From: Serripes groenlandicus
Lineage: Eukaryota > Mollusca > Bivalvia > Cardiida > Cardiidae
NCBI GenBank assembly: GCA_031761405.1
Contig: JASEVX010000011.1
Span: forward strand, 18,335,106-18,399,105
Direction: 5' to 3'
DNA: 64,000 bases
The number at the start of each line of letters is the position of its first letter. Position 1 is the first letter of the stretch. Below the pieces are notes generated by a model. The model was not told the origin of the DNA and ran no database searches. It was given only the letters and a program-made list of their open reading frames with translations. Below, in pieces: positions 48,201 to 58,165 of this stretch. The position numbers were made by a program, and so were the translations under genes.

Positions 48201-51200
48201 TCTTAATAATTCAAAGGAATGGCCGCAAAGTGGCCGAGCTGATTTGCCTTAAACTATAGTTATTTAATTGTTAATTAATAGCAGCTGAGCGATACTGGTC
48301 CTCTTGAGCCTCTTGTTTCCAATACATGACAAAAGTCATGATGAATAGCGTCACTTGTTTTCCACTATCAGCTTAAATGGTTGATGTGGGTAAGTATCAC
48401 GTTGCCTGGTAATAATTGTATGAATAATTAATGTGAGAAAGCAAGAAATCACATATAAAGCGTACTGCCCATCGTGAAATAACATTCAAAATTGTAATCA
48501 ATTGCAATCAAGCAATCTAAAAGAAATCCTGTATTCACGTAACTGCTTTGACTATTTCAGCCAAGATCCCAATAAGGACATCTATTACTTCAACTTTGCC
48601 ACAGGGGAGACTAGCTGGGACCATCCCTGTGATGAGATCTACAAAAATATGGTCATTGAGGAAAGGGAGAAAGATAGGAAAGCTCCACAAAGTAAGAAAT
48701 AGTTTTAGTATTGTCAGTCTCGGCATGGAGACTCTTGGTCTTCTCTTCTCTGTTGTATATCCATCCAATAATTTGTTCATCACTCTCTGTAGTATATCCA
48801 TCCAATCATTTGTCCATCACACTTCTCTTCTCTGTTTTATATCCATCCAATCGATTATTCATCACAATTACAGTTGCTGATACTTTGGCTGACGACACTG
48901 TTAAACCTGTCAAGATGATGGTCAATGAACAGCTGATTCTGGAGGAGGACTATGATCAGAACTATGAGCGAACAGAAGATGGTAATTATCAGAGTTCTAG
49001 ACAAAGATGGGTAATCTAATTGAGCCGTCCCTCGAGAAAACCAACATTATGGTTTCTGCGTAATGTACGATGATATAGCCAGAAATTCGCGGAATTGTTC
49101 AATAAAATTTAAACCTTTGGCAGCATGTCTTGAAAACATTCATACAATAATCATAAGGTAATTCGGAAGGCTGATTTCACCGTATAGCATGTAATAATGG
49201 CAATAGTTTTTGTATTGTCAGTCTCGGCATGGAGACTCTTAGTCTTCTCTTCTATGTTGTATATCCATCCAATCATTTGTCCATCACAATTCTATTCTCT
49301 GTTGTATATCCATCTAAACATTGGTCCATCACTCTCTGTAGTATATCCATCCAATCATTTGTCCATTACACTTTTCTTCTCATTTGCATATCCATCCAAG
49401 CATTTGTCCATCACACTTCTCTTCTCTAATGTATATACATCCAATCGTTTGTTCATCACAATTACAGTTGCTGATTTGTTTGCAGACGGTACTGTTAAAC
49501 CTGTCAAGATGACGATCAATGAACAGCTGATTCTGGAGGAGGACTATGATAAGAACTATGAACCAACAGAAGATGGTAATGATCAGAGTTCTAGACAAAG
49601 ATGGATACTCTAAACCTTACCCCACAATGTCTCTTTTATTGCAAACGAAAACCCTAATTGAGCCGTCTCGCGAGAAAACCAACAAAATGGTATCTGCGTA
49701 ATGTATCGACCTGGATCGTCTTAAGCTTGCCGCGCAGGCTAACCCGGACAGACCTTTTTCGTCTCCTGTTGATTTTCTGTTTCACGAAATATTACTCTAT
49801 ACCTCTATTCCCCTGAGACGGAATATGTCGGCCCGTATCAGTCTGCGCAGGCTGATCTGGGTGGATACATTACGCAGAGGCGATACTGTTGGTTTTTTCG
49901 GCGGGACGGCTCCTATGTTATGTGTACTCAAAAGAACCAGCTGAGTAAGACAATTCTTTTGAGTACCCCCAACATTTGGTTTGAAAGTCAAATAAAGATA
50001 TAAGACTATGATATTCAACCTTCATCTCAAGGTCGGTATGGGCTGTAGTTAATGCCCTTAACCCTTTCACACATACAAGTAATCTGCAGCAGGTGAATTT
50101 GAACATAATGTTATTTTAAATTGAATGGCTAACCAATGTTTTCAAAAGTAGTCTACTTCAGAGACGCCAGAAAGCGTCTATAAGTGGGAAAGACTTATTG
50201 TCACAAGATAATAAAATGTTTTGAGTTCTTTACAGCTTATCTATGATACCATGTGTATTATTGCTTTAACCCTTTCCTGCATACAAAATATCTGCAGCAG
50301 AAGACGTTGAAAACATCTGAACACAAATATGGAAAACCTCGAAAATTGAAAAAAGTTTTCATACTGTTACAGAAGGAGAAATTGCTCATAATGAGTTGCA
50401 TGTTGCTAAATGCATGTGCAAGAGGGGAAGGGTTAATTTTAGTATTCATGAAATATTGAACTGATATGAGACATTTTTCTCTTCATTTAGATGAGCTTCT
50501 GTTTACAATGTAATGTTTTTAATCTATTTGTAAAGCTTTAAAGAAAACAGGCAATCCATTAAATGTTGATGGGAAAAAGAAAAAGGAAATAATGGGAACA
50601 GAAACGGTATGTGTTTTTTTCTGAAACTGAATGACTTAACTATGTTTAGCTCCTCTTACTAAAATCCAATCAAGCCTATGGCATGGGGGTGTCCGTCTGT
50701 GATTTTAAACTGGGTCAATTGTGATGAAATCCACTCGTTCCCTTCAAAATGTTTTAATCCGTTGAGAACTGTTGTTGTAATGGCATGAAAAATGTGGTGT
50801 AAAAAAACATTTCAAAAGTTTTCTTTTAAGATACCATTTGCCTTATTATGTCTCCCCTTCTCCGAAAGGGAGACATACTTTATTTGTCATTATTCTTATT
50901 CTTCTTATTAGTATTACGATTCCCCGACCTTTGGTTGGGAATCGTATTGTTTTTATACTGTTTTTCTTTCTTTCTTTCTTTCTTTCTTTCTCTATTTTTT
51001 TTCTCCTATCCAATCGTTGTCCGAGCGATATCTTGTGAACGAATGGTCAGATAATATTAAAACTTGAAACATAGATAGATGGCAATGTGAAGTTGTGCAG
51101 CTTGCAAGAATTATAACTCGGGGCCACTTTGTTGCAAGGTTATCTCCCCTTGTTCAATATTTTAATAGTGTAAACTTTATCCAGAGCAGAACTCAAAAAC

Positions 51201-53092
51201 TACCCGATGAAATTGATTGAAACTTGAAACACAGATAGATGGCAATGTGAAGTTGTTATTATTACTCTAGGCCAATTTGTTGCAAAGTTGTCTCCCCTTG
51301 TTCAATATTTTAATAGTGTAAACTTTGTCCATAAACTACCTGATGGAATTGATTGAAACAGATGGCAATGTGAAGTTGTGCACCTTGCAATAATTATAAC
51401 TCTGGGCCACTTTGTTGCAAAGTTGTCTCCCCTTGTTCAATATTTTAATAGTGTAAACTTTGTCCATAAACTACCTGATGGAATTGATTGAAACTTGTAA
51501 CATAGATAGATGGCAATGTGAAGTTGTGCACCTTGTAATAATTATAACTCTGGGCCACTTTTTTGCAAAGTTATCTCCCCTTGTTCAATATCTTAATAAT
51601 GTAAACTTTGTTCAGAGCATAACTCGTAAACTACTTGATTGAATTGATTGAAACTTGGATCATAGATAGATAGCAATGTGAAGTTGTACACCTTGCAAGA
51701 ATTATAACTCTGAGCCACTTATCTCCCCTTGTTCAATAAAAAAGTTTTTTAGGGGAGACATTACTACTAGTTTTTATATAATTTCACACGGATGTATCTT
51801 TAGTGACCATTACGATATGACTTTATTTCATTTTGATTGGTAAAAAAACAAAGCTATCAGAGGATGTATTTTCTTCTGATATGGCAAAAGTGAAATTTTT
51901 AGAGCATAGAAATCGATATTATTTTACAGGAATGTGCTCTGGTGACTTTCTACTAGATTCCTTCATTTAATTTATAATTTTGGTAAAAAAAAACAGGAAT
52001 TCCAAGGGAAGGAACTGTCTTGCCTTATATGGATCTTGTGAAAAATCCTCTCCTGAATATATATATATATATATTTTAAGTTCTATCATTTTTCTTTAAG
52101 TCACGGTGATTTGCCTAAAAGTATGTAGGTCTTGCTGTTTAACTCTTTGTGAAAACCTTATTCTCCTCAAAACATATTGGTTTGATTTTTTCAATTTATT
52201 TCACAGAAAGCGACCTTCCTATAAATGACATATTCAACAGAGGATAATGTTGTTTTTTTGGCAAAATTGTAGTCCTATCTGACTGTGGCAACTGTATCAA
52301 ACATGAGTGCTAAGCTCAATGTTCAAGTTTAGATTATTTACTTTTCCACAACATGTACAAGTGCTAAAGCTTTCAAACTAAGATCATAATTATATCTTTC
52401 TCACATTGCACCCAGTAAGTAATGAGTGTCATCTATTTTGGGGATACAACACATGAATTTCAGTTCATTTTGAGAATAAGACATAGCTTCTTCATGTTTT
52501 GTTTGATGGATTTTAAAATATTTATTTTTTCGATTAAACTTGCATGTTTGGTCAAAACACAGAATGGTGAGACATATACTTACGTATATTTATAGTTTGT
52601 CAAAACTAATTCAAGATCAAACATTTCGAAAAATAATTTCCATTGTTTTCTTCTTCCAACTTGAGCAAACTTGTCTGTGAGAAGTCAAAGAATTTCGTTT
52701 AAAAAAACAAATACTCTTTGATGTGCTTTATATGGAAAATCTTTAAAATGAAAGTATAACTATTTTATAGAAATGAAAACATTGTGGCAAAAGGATAAAT
52801 GGCTCATCATGAGCCATTTCACCTTTTATTACAATATTTTTAAAACTCGTTTGCTGCAGATACATCACTTTGTCTGAATGTAGGAAAGGGTTTCAGTTCA
52901 GGCATCTACTTTTCCAGCAACGGGGTCCATTGAAGGCAGATCCGAGTCTAGGTACTCCAGCCATGCATAAACAGGCCTCCCTCGAGCCAATGACGGTATC
53001 CGTTCAACAACCAGGACAGCTCGCCACTCTGAGGAACTCCCCAGGGGCAGTTCCACCCTTTGCCACAACTAAATCATCTCCATTTAAGAGAT
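39198..53092 (+). CDS. CEP164: CEP164, 5' part, with tandemly amplified N-terminal exon cassettes
   Basis: CEP164 is a distal-appendage protein of the mother centriole; its N-terminal region with the WW domain recruits TTBK2 for ciliogenesis. The ancestral layout A-B-C is clear: [12 protein letters not shown] (A0), [18 protein letters not shown] to EHWKPC (B), and [20 protein letters not shown] (C), matching the start of human CEP164. After C1 come A1, A2, B2, C2, A3, A4, B3, C3, A5, A6, then D and E. All A copies begin and end in phase 1, B runs 1 to 2 and C runs 2 to 1, so any run of cassettes, or direct use of D after C or A6, stays in frame. If all are used, the protein has three WW domains separated by about 35-residue linkers. 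No exon beyond E is recognised, and an HSPA12 gene lies opposite at 63.4 kb, so the locus may be partial or have very long introns. Confidence 0.8.
40000..40111 (+). CDS. CEP164: exon B1
   Basis: 112 nt between TTATTGTAG and GTAAGT, phase 1 to 2. Encodes [18 protein letters not shown], then [16 protein letters not shown]. The last Trp is the first W of the WW domain. About 110 bases after the donor the intron matches the introns after B2 and B3. Confidence 0.85.
40792..40922 (+). CDS. CEP164: exon C1 (WW domain core)
   Basis: 131 nt between CTATTTCAG and GTAAGG, phase 2 to 1: [20 protein letters not shown], then [20 protein letters not shown] and APQ. [16 protein letters not shown] is the WW core with its second Trp and the Pro. 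Confidence 0.88.
40970..41242 (+). repeat. 45-bp minisatellite before exon A1
   Basis: About six units of the type TATATCCATCCAATCATTTG followed by TCCATCACACTTCTCTTCTC, the last running into the exon acceptor. Confidence 0.9.
41243..41350 (+). CDS. CEP164: exon A1
   Basis: 108 nt between TCACAATTACAG and GTAATT, phase 1 to 1: [19 protein letters not shown], then [16 protein letters not shown]. The part before MM corresponds to the untranslated leader of A0. No B exon follows before A2. Confidence 0.7.
41851..41925 (+). pseudogene. CEP164: 5'-truncated exon C copy
   Basis: [20 protein letters not shown] then APQ, with the donor GTAAGG kept but the first 55 or so bases and the acceptor missing. 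It lacks the WW core and cannot splice as exon C. The A1-to-A2 interval has thus lost B and half of C. Confidence 0.7.
41980..42009 (+). CDS. candidate 30-nt microexon (speculative)
   Basis: 30 nt between TCTTCTCTTCTCAG and GTAAGG, phase 1 to 1, encoding GYGHGGVPL plus split codons. Good splice sites and the local phase; no family support and no second copy at the other cassettes. Confidence 0.2.
42120..43771 (+). repeat. 45-bp minisatellite, expanded block before exon A2
   Basis: About 36 units. The 45-bp period is a multiple of three and the unit has no stop in three frames, so long reading frames occur in all forward frames ([15 protein letters not shown] type repeats). A 367-bp higher-order unit occurs twice (42205-42571, 42572-42938). 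Confidence 0.9.
43772..43885 (+). CDS. CEP164: exon A2
   Basis: 114 nt. Its acceptor (GTTCATCACAG) lies six bases earlier than in the other copies, adding two codons and keeping frame: [20 protein letters not shown], then [17 protein letters not shown]. The reading frame continues upstream through the minisatellite without a stop. Confidence 0.7.
43974..44230. mobile_element. foldback element downstream of exon A2
   Basis: GAGCCGTCCCACGAGAAAAC and ATCGACCCGGATCAGC face CTGATCTGGGTCGATA and GGTTTTCCCGCGGGGCGGCT. About 60-bp arms. Half-elements recur after A1, A3, A4 and A5. Confidence 0.75.
45041..45152 (+). CDS. CEP164: exon B2
   Basis: 112 nt, splice sites as in B1; differs in protein only at KEG for KKG. 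Confidence 0.85.
45715..45845 (+). CDS. CEP164: exon C2
   Basis: 131 nt, splice sites as in C1; [12 protein letters not shown] and [13 protein letters not shown] core unchanged. Confidence 0.85.
46028..46123 (+). CDS. CEP164: exon A3
   Basis: 96 nt, phase 1 to 1, with a 12-nt in-frame deletion that removes four residues (DENY) before [37 protein letters not shown]. Confidence 0.7.
46699..46806 (+). CDS. CEP164: exon A4
   Basis: 108 nt, phase 1 to 1: [35 protein letters not shown]. The first Met of the pair is Leu. It is preceded by a copy of the intron that normally follows C, without a C exon. Confidence 0.7.
47744..47855 (+). CDS. CEP164: exon B3
   Basis: 112 nt; changes EYAQWIG for EYAKWIG and PEYWKP for PEHWKP. 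Splice sites intact. Confidence 0.85.
48561..48691 (+). CDS. CEP164: exon C3
   Basis: 131 nt; [19 protein letters not shown] core unchanged, splice sites intact. Confidence 0.85.
48874..48981 (+). CDS. CEP164: exon A5
   Basis: 108 nt: [35 protein letters not shown]. Acceptor in the minisatellite as for A1. Confidence 0.7.
49468..49575 (+). CDS. CEP164: exon A6
   Basis: 108 nt: [35 protein letters not shown]; donor GTAATG. Like A4 it follows an intron copy without a C exon. Confidence 0.7.
49660..49916. mobile_element. foldback element downstream of exon A6
   Basis: Same family and arms as 43974-44230 (GAGCCGTCTCGCGAGAAAAC against GGTTTTTTCGGCGGGACGGC). Confidence 0.75.
50059..50440. mobile_element. 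two degenerate MITE copies before exon D
   Basis: About 50059-50200 (TTAACCCTTTCACACATACA to AGTGGGAAAG) and 50266-50440 (TTAACCCTTTCCTGCATACA to GGGGAAGGGTTAA). Confidence 0.65.
50551..50606 (+). CDS. CEP164: exon D, lysine-rich segment
   Basis: 56 nt between GAAAACAG and GTATGT, phase 1 to 0: [19 protein letters not shown] Lys-rich run directly after the WW domain is what CEP164 has. An earlier acceptor (GTAAAG, 50535) would also keep frame and add LKKTG. Confidence 0.6.
50848..51770. repeat. GTCTCCCCTT element with internal tandem units
   Basis: GTCTCCCCTTCTCCGAAAGGGAGACATA at the left includes a hairpin; AGGGGAGACATTAC ends it. Inside, five units of about 125-160 bp share GATGGCAATGTGAAGTTGT and ATCTCCCCTTGTTCAATATT. 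Confidence 0.7.
52739..52895 (+). mobile_element. MITE fragment abutting exon E
   Basis: Central palindrome GGCAAAAGGATAAATGGCTC / GAGCCATTTCACCTTT and right end GTAGGAAAGGGTT, about 23 bases before the exon E acceptor. Confidence 0.65.
52918..53092 (+). CDS. CEP164: exon E, Ser/Pro-rich segment (3' end uncertain)
   Basis: Acceptor CTACTTTTCCAG, phase 0: [52 protein letters not shown]164 has a low-complexity region here. A MITE right end lies just upstream of the acceptor and a MITE fragment follows from about 53095, so the donor is unclear (GTGCAT at 53093 is one choice). Confidence 0.5.
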
Positions 53093-54189
53093 GTGCATGT
53101 TGCTTCAATGTTTTTAATGTTCTCTGCTGCAGATTTGTTGTATGGGTGAAAAAGAGGTGTAGTACTTTATAGCAGTTGTCTATGAACACTAAACTAGACG
53201 TCTTTTGTAAGTGCAAAATTGTTTTAATTGGTTAAGGACCTTGTAATAGTGTGGATGTTGGAATTGAGGTGAAATGTCAACATATATTGGCATTTAAAAC
53301 AATACTAGATATGCTGTTATGTTAACAAAACTAAAACGTCTGTCTTATGTTAACATTAATTAACCCTTTTCTTTGAAACTCACGGCAGCAGACGAGTTTT
53401 GTAAACGATAAAAGAAGAAACTGCTCATGATGATCCATTTTCCTTGATAAATAATTGCAGAAATCAGTTTAAAAGATATGACATTGGAGAAAACATCTAC
53501 GAACAAAGAGGAGAAATTACTCGCGAATAATGATTAAATTTCTGATGTCTTTCATAGCTTTAGATAACGGACATTTGTCATGTTCTTTAATTTTGTTTGA
53601 CACTCAAACCCTATGTTGTGGGTACTCAAACGAATCGTCTCACTGAGAAGATTTGTTTAATTGCCACATAATTTATCATTGGGGTTTTATTTTGTAATAA
53701 GAGAGATATTTTCTGGGAACGATTTGTTTACTTGCTCTAGATAACGGACATTGTTCATGTTCTTTAATTTTGTTTGACACGCAAACCCTATAATAGAGTA
53801 CTCAAAATAATCGTCTCACTGAGAAGGCTTGTTTAAGTGCCACATCATTGGGGTTTATTGTGTAATAAGAGATATATTTGCGGGGAATGATTTTCCCCCT
53901 TATGTAGTCCTTGAGATCTGGTCTTAATCCAAAGAAGCCTACTGCAAAAGACATCTGTATCAGAAAAACTTATAAATGAATGTCATTTCTGATCTTTTTG
54001 TCTAATTCTAATTTACAATGGATCTATAATCATTTAGCACAAAGCCAAAAACAAATTTGTTTTTAGAATTCCTTCAAATTCATATGACACATAGTAATTT
54101 GAGCCGTCCAGCGAGAAAACCAACAGTGTGGACTCCGCGTAAAGTATCGATCCGGATCAGTCTTGTATGGCCTTCACATTTTGAATGAA
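53093..54189. other. repeat-rich, no gene seen
   Basis: MITE fragments (53095-53150, 53365-53460), two copies of a CTAGATAACGGACATT ... ACCCTATGTTGTGGGTACTC repeat (53560, 53735), and a half foldback element at 54108-54165. Confidence 0.5.
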
Positions 54190-54755
54190 ACTCATCTAAG
54201 CAAGAAGTGCTTAGACGAGCTATTGGTATCCCTCTTCGATCTGTCCATCTAACCGTTTACATTTTCCTTTTTTTAACAAATGGACCAATTACAAAATATT
54301 TTTAAACAAATTGTCCTTTAATGACCCTCTACCAAAATTGTTCAATCTGTTCAACTTAACTACACAAGAGGGTCATCAGACTTAGAAATAAAAACATCTT
54401 TATACCATATCTCGACCGTAATCACTGACATAATTTCAAAATAAATTCACATTAGTTTTCCTTTAGTGACACTCTTCCGAAATTGATTACGCCATTCTGC
54501 TCCACTGCACTAGATTGCTGCTTAATAAGCTAAAAATAGGAAAACATTTAAATGACATCTGATCCAAATAAAAAAGAAGCATGTTAATTGACTGGCCCTC
54601 TACCAAAAGTGGTCAATCGGTTTTGATGTACTGCACAAAATGGCTGCTATGTCTTAAGTTAGACAAATATATAACCAGCATCGTTTCTAACTTATTCAAT
54701 TACAACAATAAATATATGGTAAGCGATACAGGACCAACATGGTCCTCTTGTTATG
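54190..54755 (+). repeat. AGCTCACC-type interspersed repeat
   Basis: Diverged head CTCATCTAAGCAAGAAGTGC / TTAGACGAGC and tail CATGGTCCTCTTGTT. Confidence 0.55.
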
Positions 54756-56029
54756 GATTTTATACATGAGGATTTGCAGTGTGTTAGCCCATGTTTTTTA
54801 CATATTAAATATTGTATGTTTATTGTTGCTTTACTAGGGTCCCCCGGGTTCTGTAAGTGTGTTATAGCAAGAATATAAAACATCTCATACCATACACAAT
54901 AATTAAACCCTTTCCCTGACATGTTTAGTTGGTCCACTCTGTTTTTAATACTCAAATACATGTATTCAGTGTTCAGTGATTGGAGGACGGGTTTCATGTT
55001 CTAGATGTAGCTGATGGAAGTTCAACACATGCTTTACCTTTATCAGAAACATGTATATCTCTTTAGATTTTACAAAATTGAAAGTGTCTGCAGAAAGTAA
55101 TGGACGATCAATGTATAGGATATTTTGAGTCTGAGTTGAAATAGTTATGTAAAGAGGAAACCGTGTTCATTAATACATGAAATGTATCCTTTCACCGTGT
55201 TTTTAATCCTTTCCCACTTGCTGAAGTATTTTTAAGCATCTGCATCATATGACTTTTGAAAACATTGTGGCAATAGTAGAAATTACTGATAATGAGCTAT
55301 TTCTTCTTTTGTAAGAGAATTTTCAATTCTATTCAGTAATTATAAATTCTTTCAAAGTTTTCAAAGTTGTCTCCTGTTAATTTGTTAAGTTAAGTATCCA
55401 AGCTTTATTTGAGAGGTTCTAAAAATGACCTATCAAGTGAATAAAGGGAAAATTGATATTTCAGTGAATGGATTTTAACTAGACATATATTTTGTGCACA
55501 ACACTAATATTATTATGCCCTCCTTTAGAGCACAAAAAGCTTGTCCGATTGATTACTGCAGAATGCTTGGGCATAATGTCCTCAAATTTGTCAAATTTGG
55601 CAGGGAACTATATTGTTTGCATGCCCCTTTTAAAAAAAACGAAAGATAGCTGGCCTCCCTGAACGATGTACCCAGATCTAAGTGCATTTGTTTTGCCAAT
55701 AAGTGTTCATCCTAGGTTTCAAGTTATTCAAAATGACTGTTGAATGTGTATCAGTACGGAGGAATGGCAACCAGTATAGCATTGCAACCACCCATTTGCA
55801 ACCACTCATTTGGGCATAATAAATAAAGACATGAAAGGGTACATGTTAACTGAGATGATGCAGTTTAATTTGATACATTTGAGCAGTTTCTTCATTTCCC
55901 ACAACATGAGCTTTACTTCCAAAGCTTCGAGATATTACTTTTTACTTCCTTGGATGTTTTCAAAGAAGAGTACATTAAAAGGATAATATCAGTTAAACTG
56001 TTAACTCTTTCATACATGCAGATGCATAT
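54756..56029. other. no gene seen
   Basis: AT-rich, with a decayed MITE centre near 55255-55400. I found no exon that continues CEP164 here. Confidence 0.4.
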
Positions 56030-56380
56030 ACATATACATCTTGATGATATGTAGGTCAAGTTCGAATATGGGTCATGTCGGGTCAAAAAATAGGTCACTA
56101 TGCCAAATTGAAGGAAAATCTTGTTAACACTCTAGAGGCCGCAATTTTTGCTTCAGCATCTTGAGATTGTGTCAGAATATTTGTCTTAATGATATCTAGG
56201 TTAAGTTCGAATATTGGTCATATTGACTAGGTCACTAGGCCAAATTGATGGAAAATCTTGTTAACACTCTGGAGACTGCATTTTTTATTTCGGCAGTTTT
56301 AGACTTTGTCATGTGTTTTGCATTATAAATCTCATTGCATAACTCATGTGAGCAATCAGGGCCATCATGGCCCTCTTGTT
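56030..56380 (+). repeat. AGCTCACC-type repeat, 3' part
   Basis: Units with GGTCACTAGGCCAAATTGAT and the tail TCAGGGCCATCATGGCCCTC followed by TTGTTT, which holds a short hairpin. Confidence 0.65.
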
Positions 56381-56548
56381 TTATAATGGCTTTTTACAAT
56401 TATTTTTGAACTGTATTGGTGTATCTTGTTTTATATTATGTAATATGTACAAAGATGAGACTTTAATAAAGAATATATATATATATATATTTATATATCT
56501 CTGTCAAAGAAAACCCATATTGTTAATCCTTTAATTATGTATTTGTTT

Positions 56549-56762
56549 GTTTAACTATTTCTCACATACAGACGTTTTCTGACGCATCTGCAGCAGACAA
56601 CGTTTGAAAACAGTGTGGCAAAAGAAGGAATTGCTCAAAACGAGCAATTTCCCCTTTTGTCAGACTGTTTTCAACTTCTTTCAGTAATAATACTTTTATT
56701 TGTAGAGATAGTCCATACTCTTGTCTAGATGTTCTAAACGTCGTCTGTTGTGGGAATGGGTT
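56549..56762 (-). mobile_element. MITE copy, CATACA subfamily
   Basis: TTAACTATTTCTCACATACA to TGTGGGAATGGGTTAA with the central palindrome. Confidence 0.7.
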
Positions 56763-56843
56763 AAATGTATATTCTTTTATTAACTGTTTGATTATACGAA
56801 ATTGAGCAAAGATGACAATTACAAAGGTCCATCAGTTTGGATA

Positions 56844-57022
56844 TACAGTCAAACCTGTGTTTAAAGACCAGCCATGTGAAGTGATTACTCTGGTCTCTTC
56901 ACATGTGGTCTTTAGTTGCAGGGGGTCATTTATACAGTTGACTATTTGGGAAACTAATCGTATGGTCGCTATAGACAGGGAACTGCCATTCCAATGTGGT
57001 CTTTAGCACAGGTTCGACTGTA
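56844..57022. mobile_element. palindromic ACAGTCAAACCTGTGTTTAA element
   Basis: TACAGTCAAACCTGTG and TTTAAAGACCA face TGGTCTTTAGCACAGG and TTCGACTGTA. About 180 bp; no coding capacity. The element at 6346-6575 is related. Confidence 0.7.
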
Positions 57023-57063
57023 ATTCAAGTGCTTTGTCCTCTTTAAAAGTCTGTATTCATCGT

Positions 57064-57290
57064 TAATCCCTTTCCCACATACAACACAACTGCTGCCGAC
57101 GACTTTAAGAACATCTTGATGATAATTATGTAAACACCTATAATCATGAAAGTTTAATAATTGAATAGAGTTGAAAAACATTGTGGCTAAAAGAGAAATT
57201 GCCCACATTGTGAGCAATTTCTCCTTTTGCCAGAATGTTTTCAAATATCGTCTGCTACAGATGTGTCAAAATGCGGCTAAGTGTTATTAT
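57064..57290 (+). mobile_element. MITE copy
   Basis: TTAATCCCTTTCCCACATAC start, full central palindrome, eroded right end. Further decayed copies at 57410-57588, 57600-57815 and 57815-58003. Confidence 0.65.
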
Positions 57291-58084
57291 ATACCTGTCA
57301 TATTGTTATAGGAACCGGTTTTCAATTTCCTTTAATTGTTTTTTATGCTCCTAGCTTCAAAGAAGTTGGATGAGCTTATTTTATTTTTATATGTGTTTGT
57401 TCGTTATTCCTATCCCTCAGAAGAAATTGCTCTAAACTAATAATTTACTAATTTAATTTATCCTTCTGTCACCCTGTTTTCAACTCTATTCAGTTAATTA
57501 ACTTTCATTTAAAGGCAGTTTCCAAAAATAAATGGGTATGTTTTCGAAGTCGTCTGCTGCAGTGTTGTTGTATGAGGGAAAGGGTTATATGTCCTTCATA
57601 CAACTACTTTAATTAAATCACCTATGCAGAAGATGACTTCTGAAAACACTGTGACAAAAGGAGATATGTATCATAATGAGAAACTGTTCCTTTTGCAACA
57701 ATGATTTAAACTCTTATTCAATGATTATACTTTCATTTACAGAGATGTTTCTACACTTAAGCTAGACATTTTCAAAGTCGCCTGCTGGAGTTGTGTTGTA
57801 TGTGGGAAAGGACGTCTTTGAAAACATCTGCTGACAAATGTAGTAAATTTCTATAAATGGAAGTATATTTATTGAATCAAGTTGAAAACATTGCGATCAT
57901 GTGAGAAATTTCTCATAATAAGCAATTTCTTCTTTTGTCACAATGTTTTCATAAGTCGTCTGCTGATGCATGAACATGTGTATGTAAGTGTGAAAGGGTT
58001 TAAGCTGCTTTTGGTACGGTCTTGAAATTTTATATGTGTGTGTCATGAAAGCAAAGAGCTTACTAGTATGTATTTCTTTTAAAA

Positions 58085-58165
58085 GCCGAGCTCCTGTAGC
58101 TCAGTAGGTAGCAGAGCGGGCTGTCAATCCGGGGGTTATGAGTTCGAATCGAATCCCAGCTCGGC
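58085..58165 (+). tRNA. tRNA-like sequence, anticodon GTC, probably a pseudogene
   Basis: Acceptor arms GCCGAGC and GCTCGGC pair perfectly; D-arm-like GCTCAGTAGGTAGCAGAGC; an anticodon arm with loop CTGTCAA would read Asp; T loop TTCGAAT. Two extra bases in the D region and a repeated GAATC after the T loop make it 81 nt and spoil the T stem, which pairs poorly anyway. Confidence 0.4.

Larger units (their letters stand above)
45895..49467 (+). repeat. 45-bp minisatellite, short blocks before exons A3-A6
   Basis: Blocks at 45900-46027, 46400-46698, 48740-48873 and 49250-49467, three to six units each, always between a C-type intron start (CTCGGCATGGAGACTCTTAG) and an A acceptor. Confidence 0.85.
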
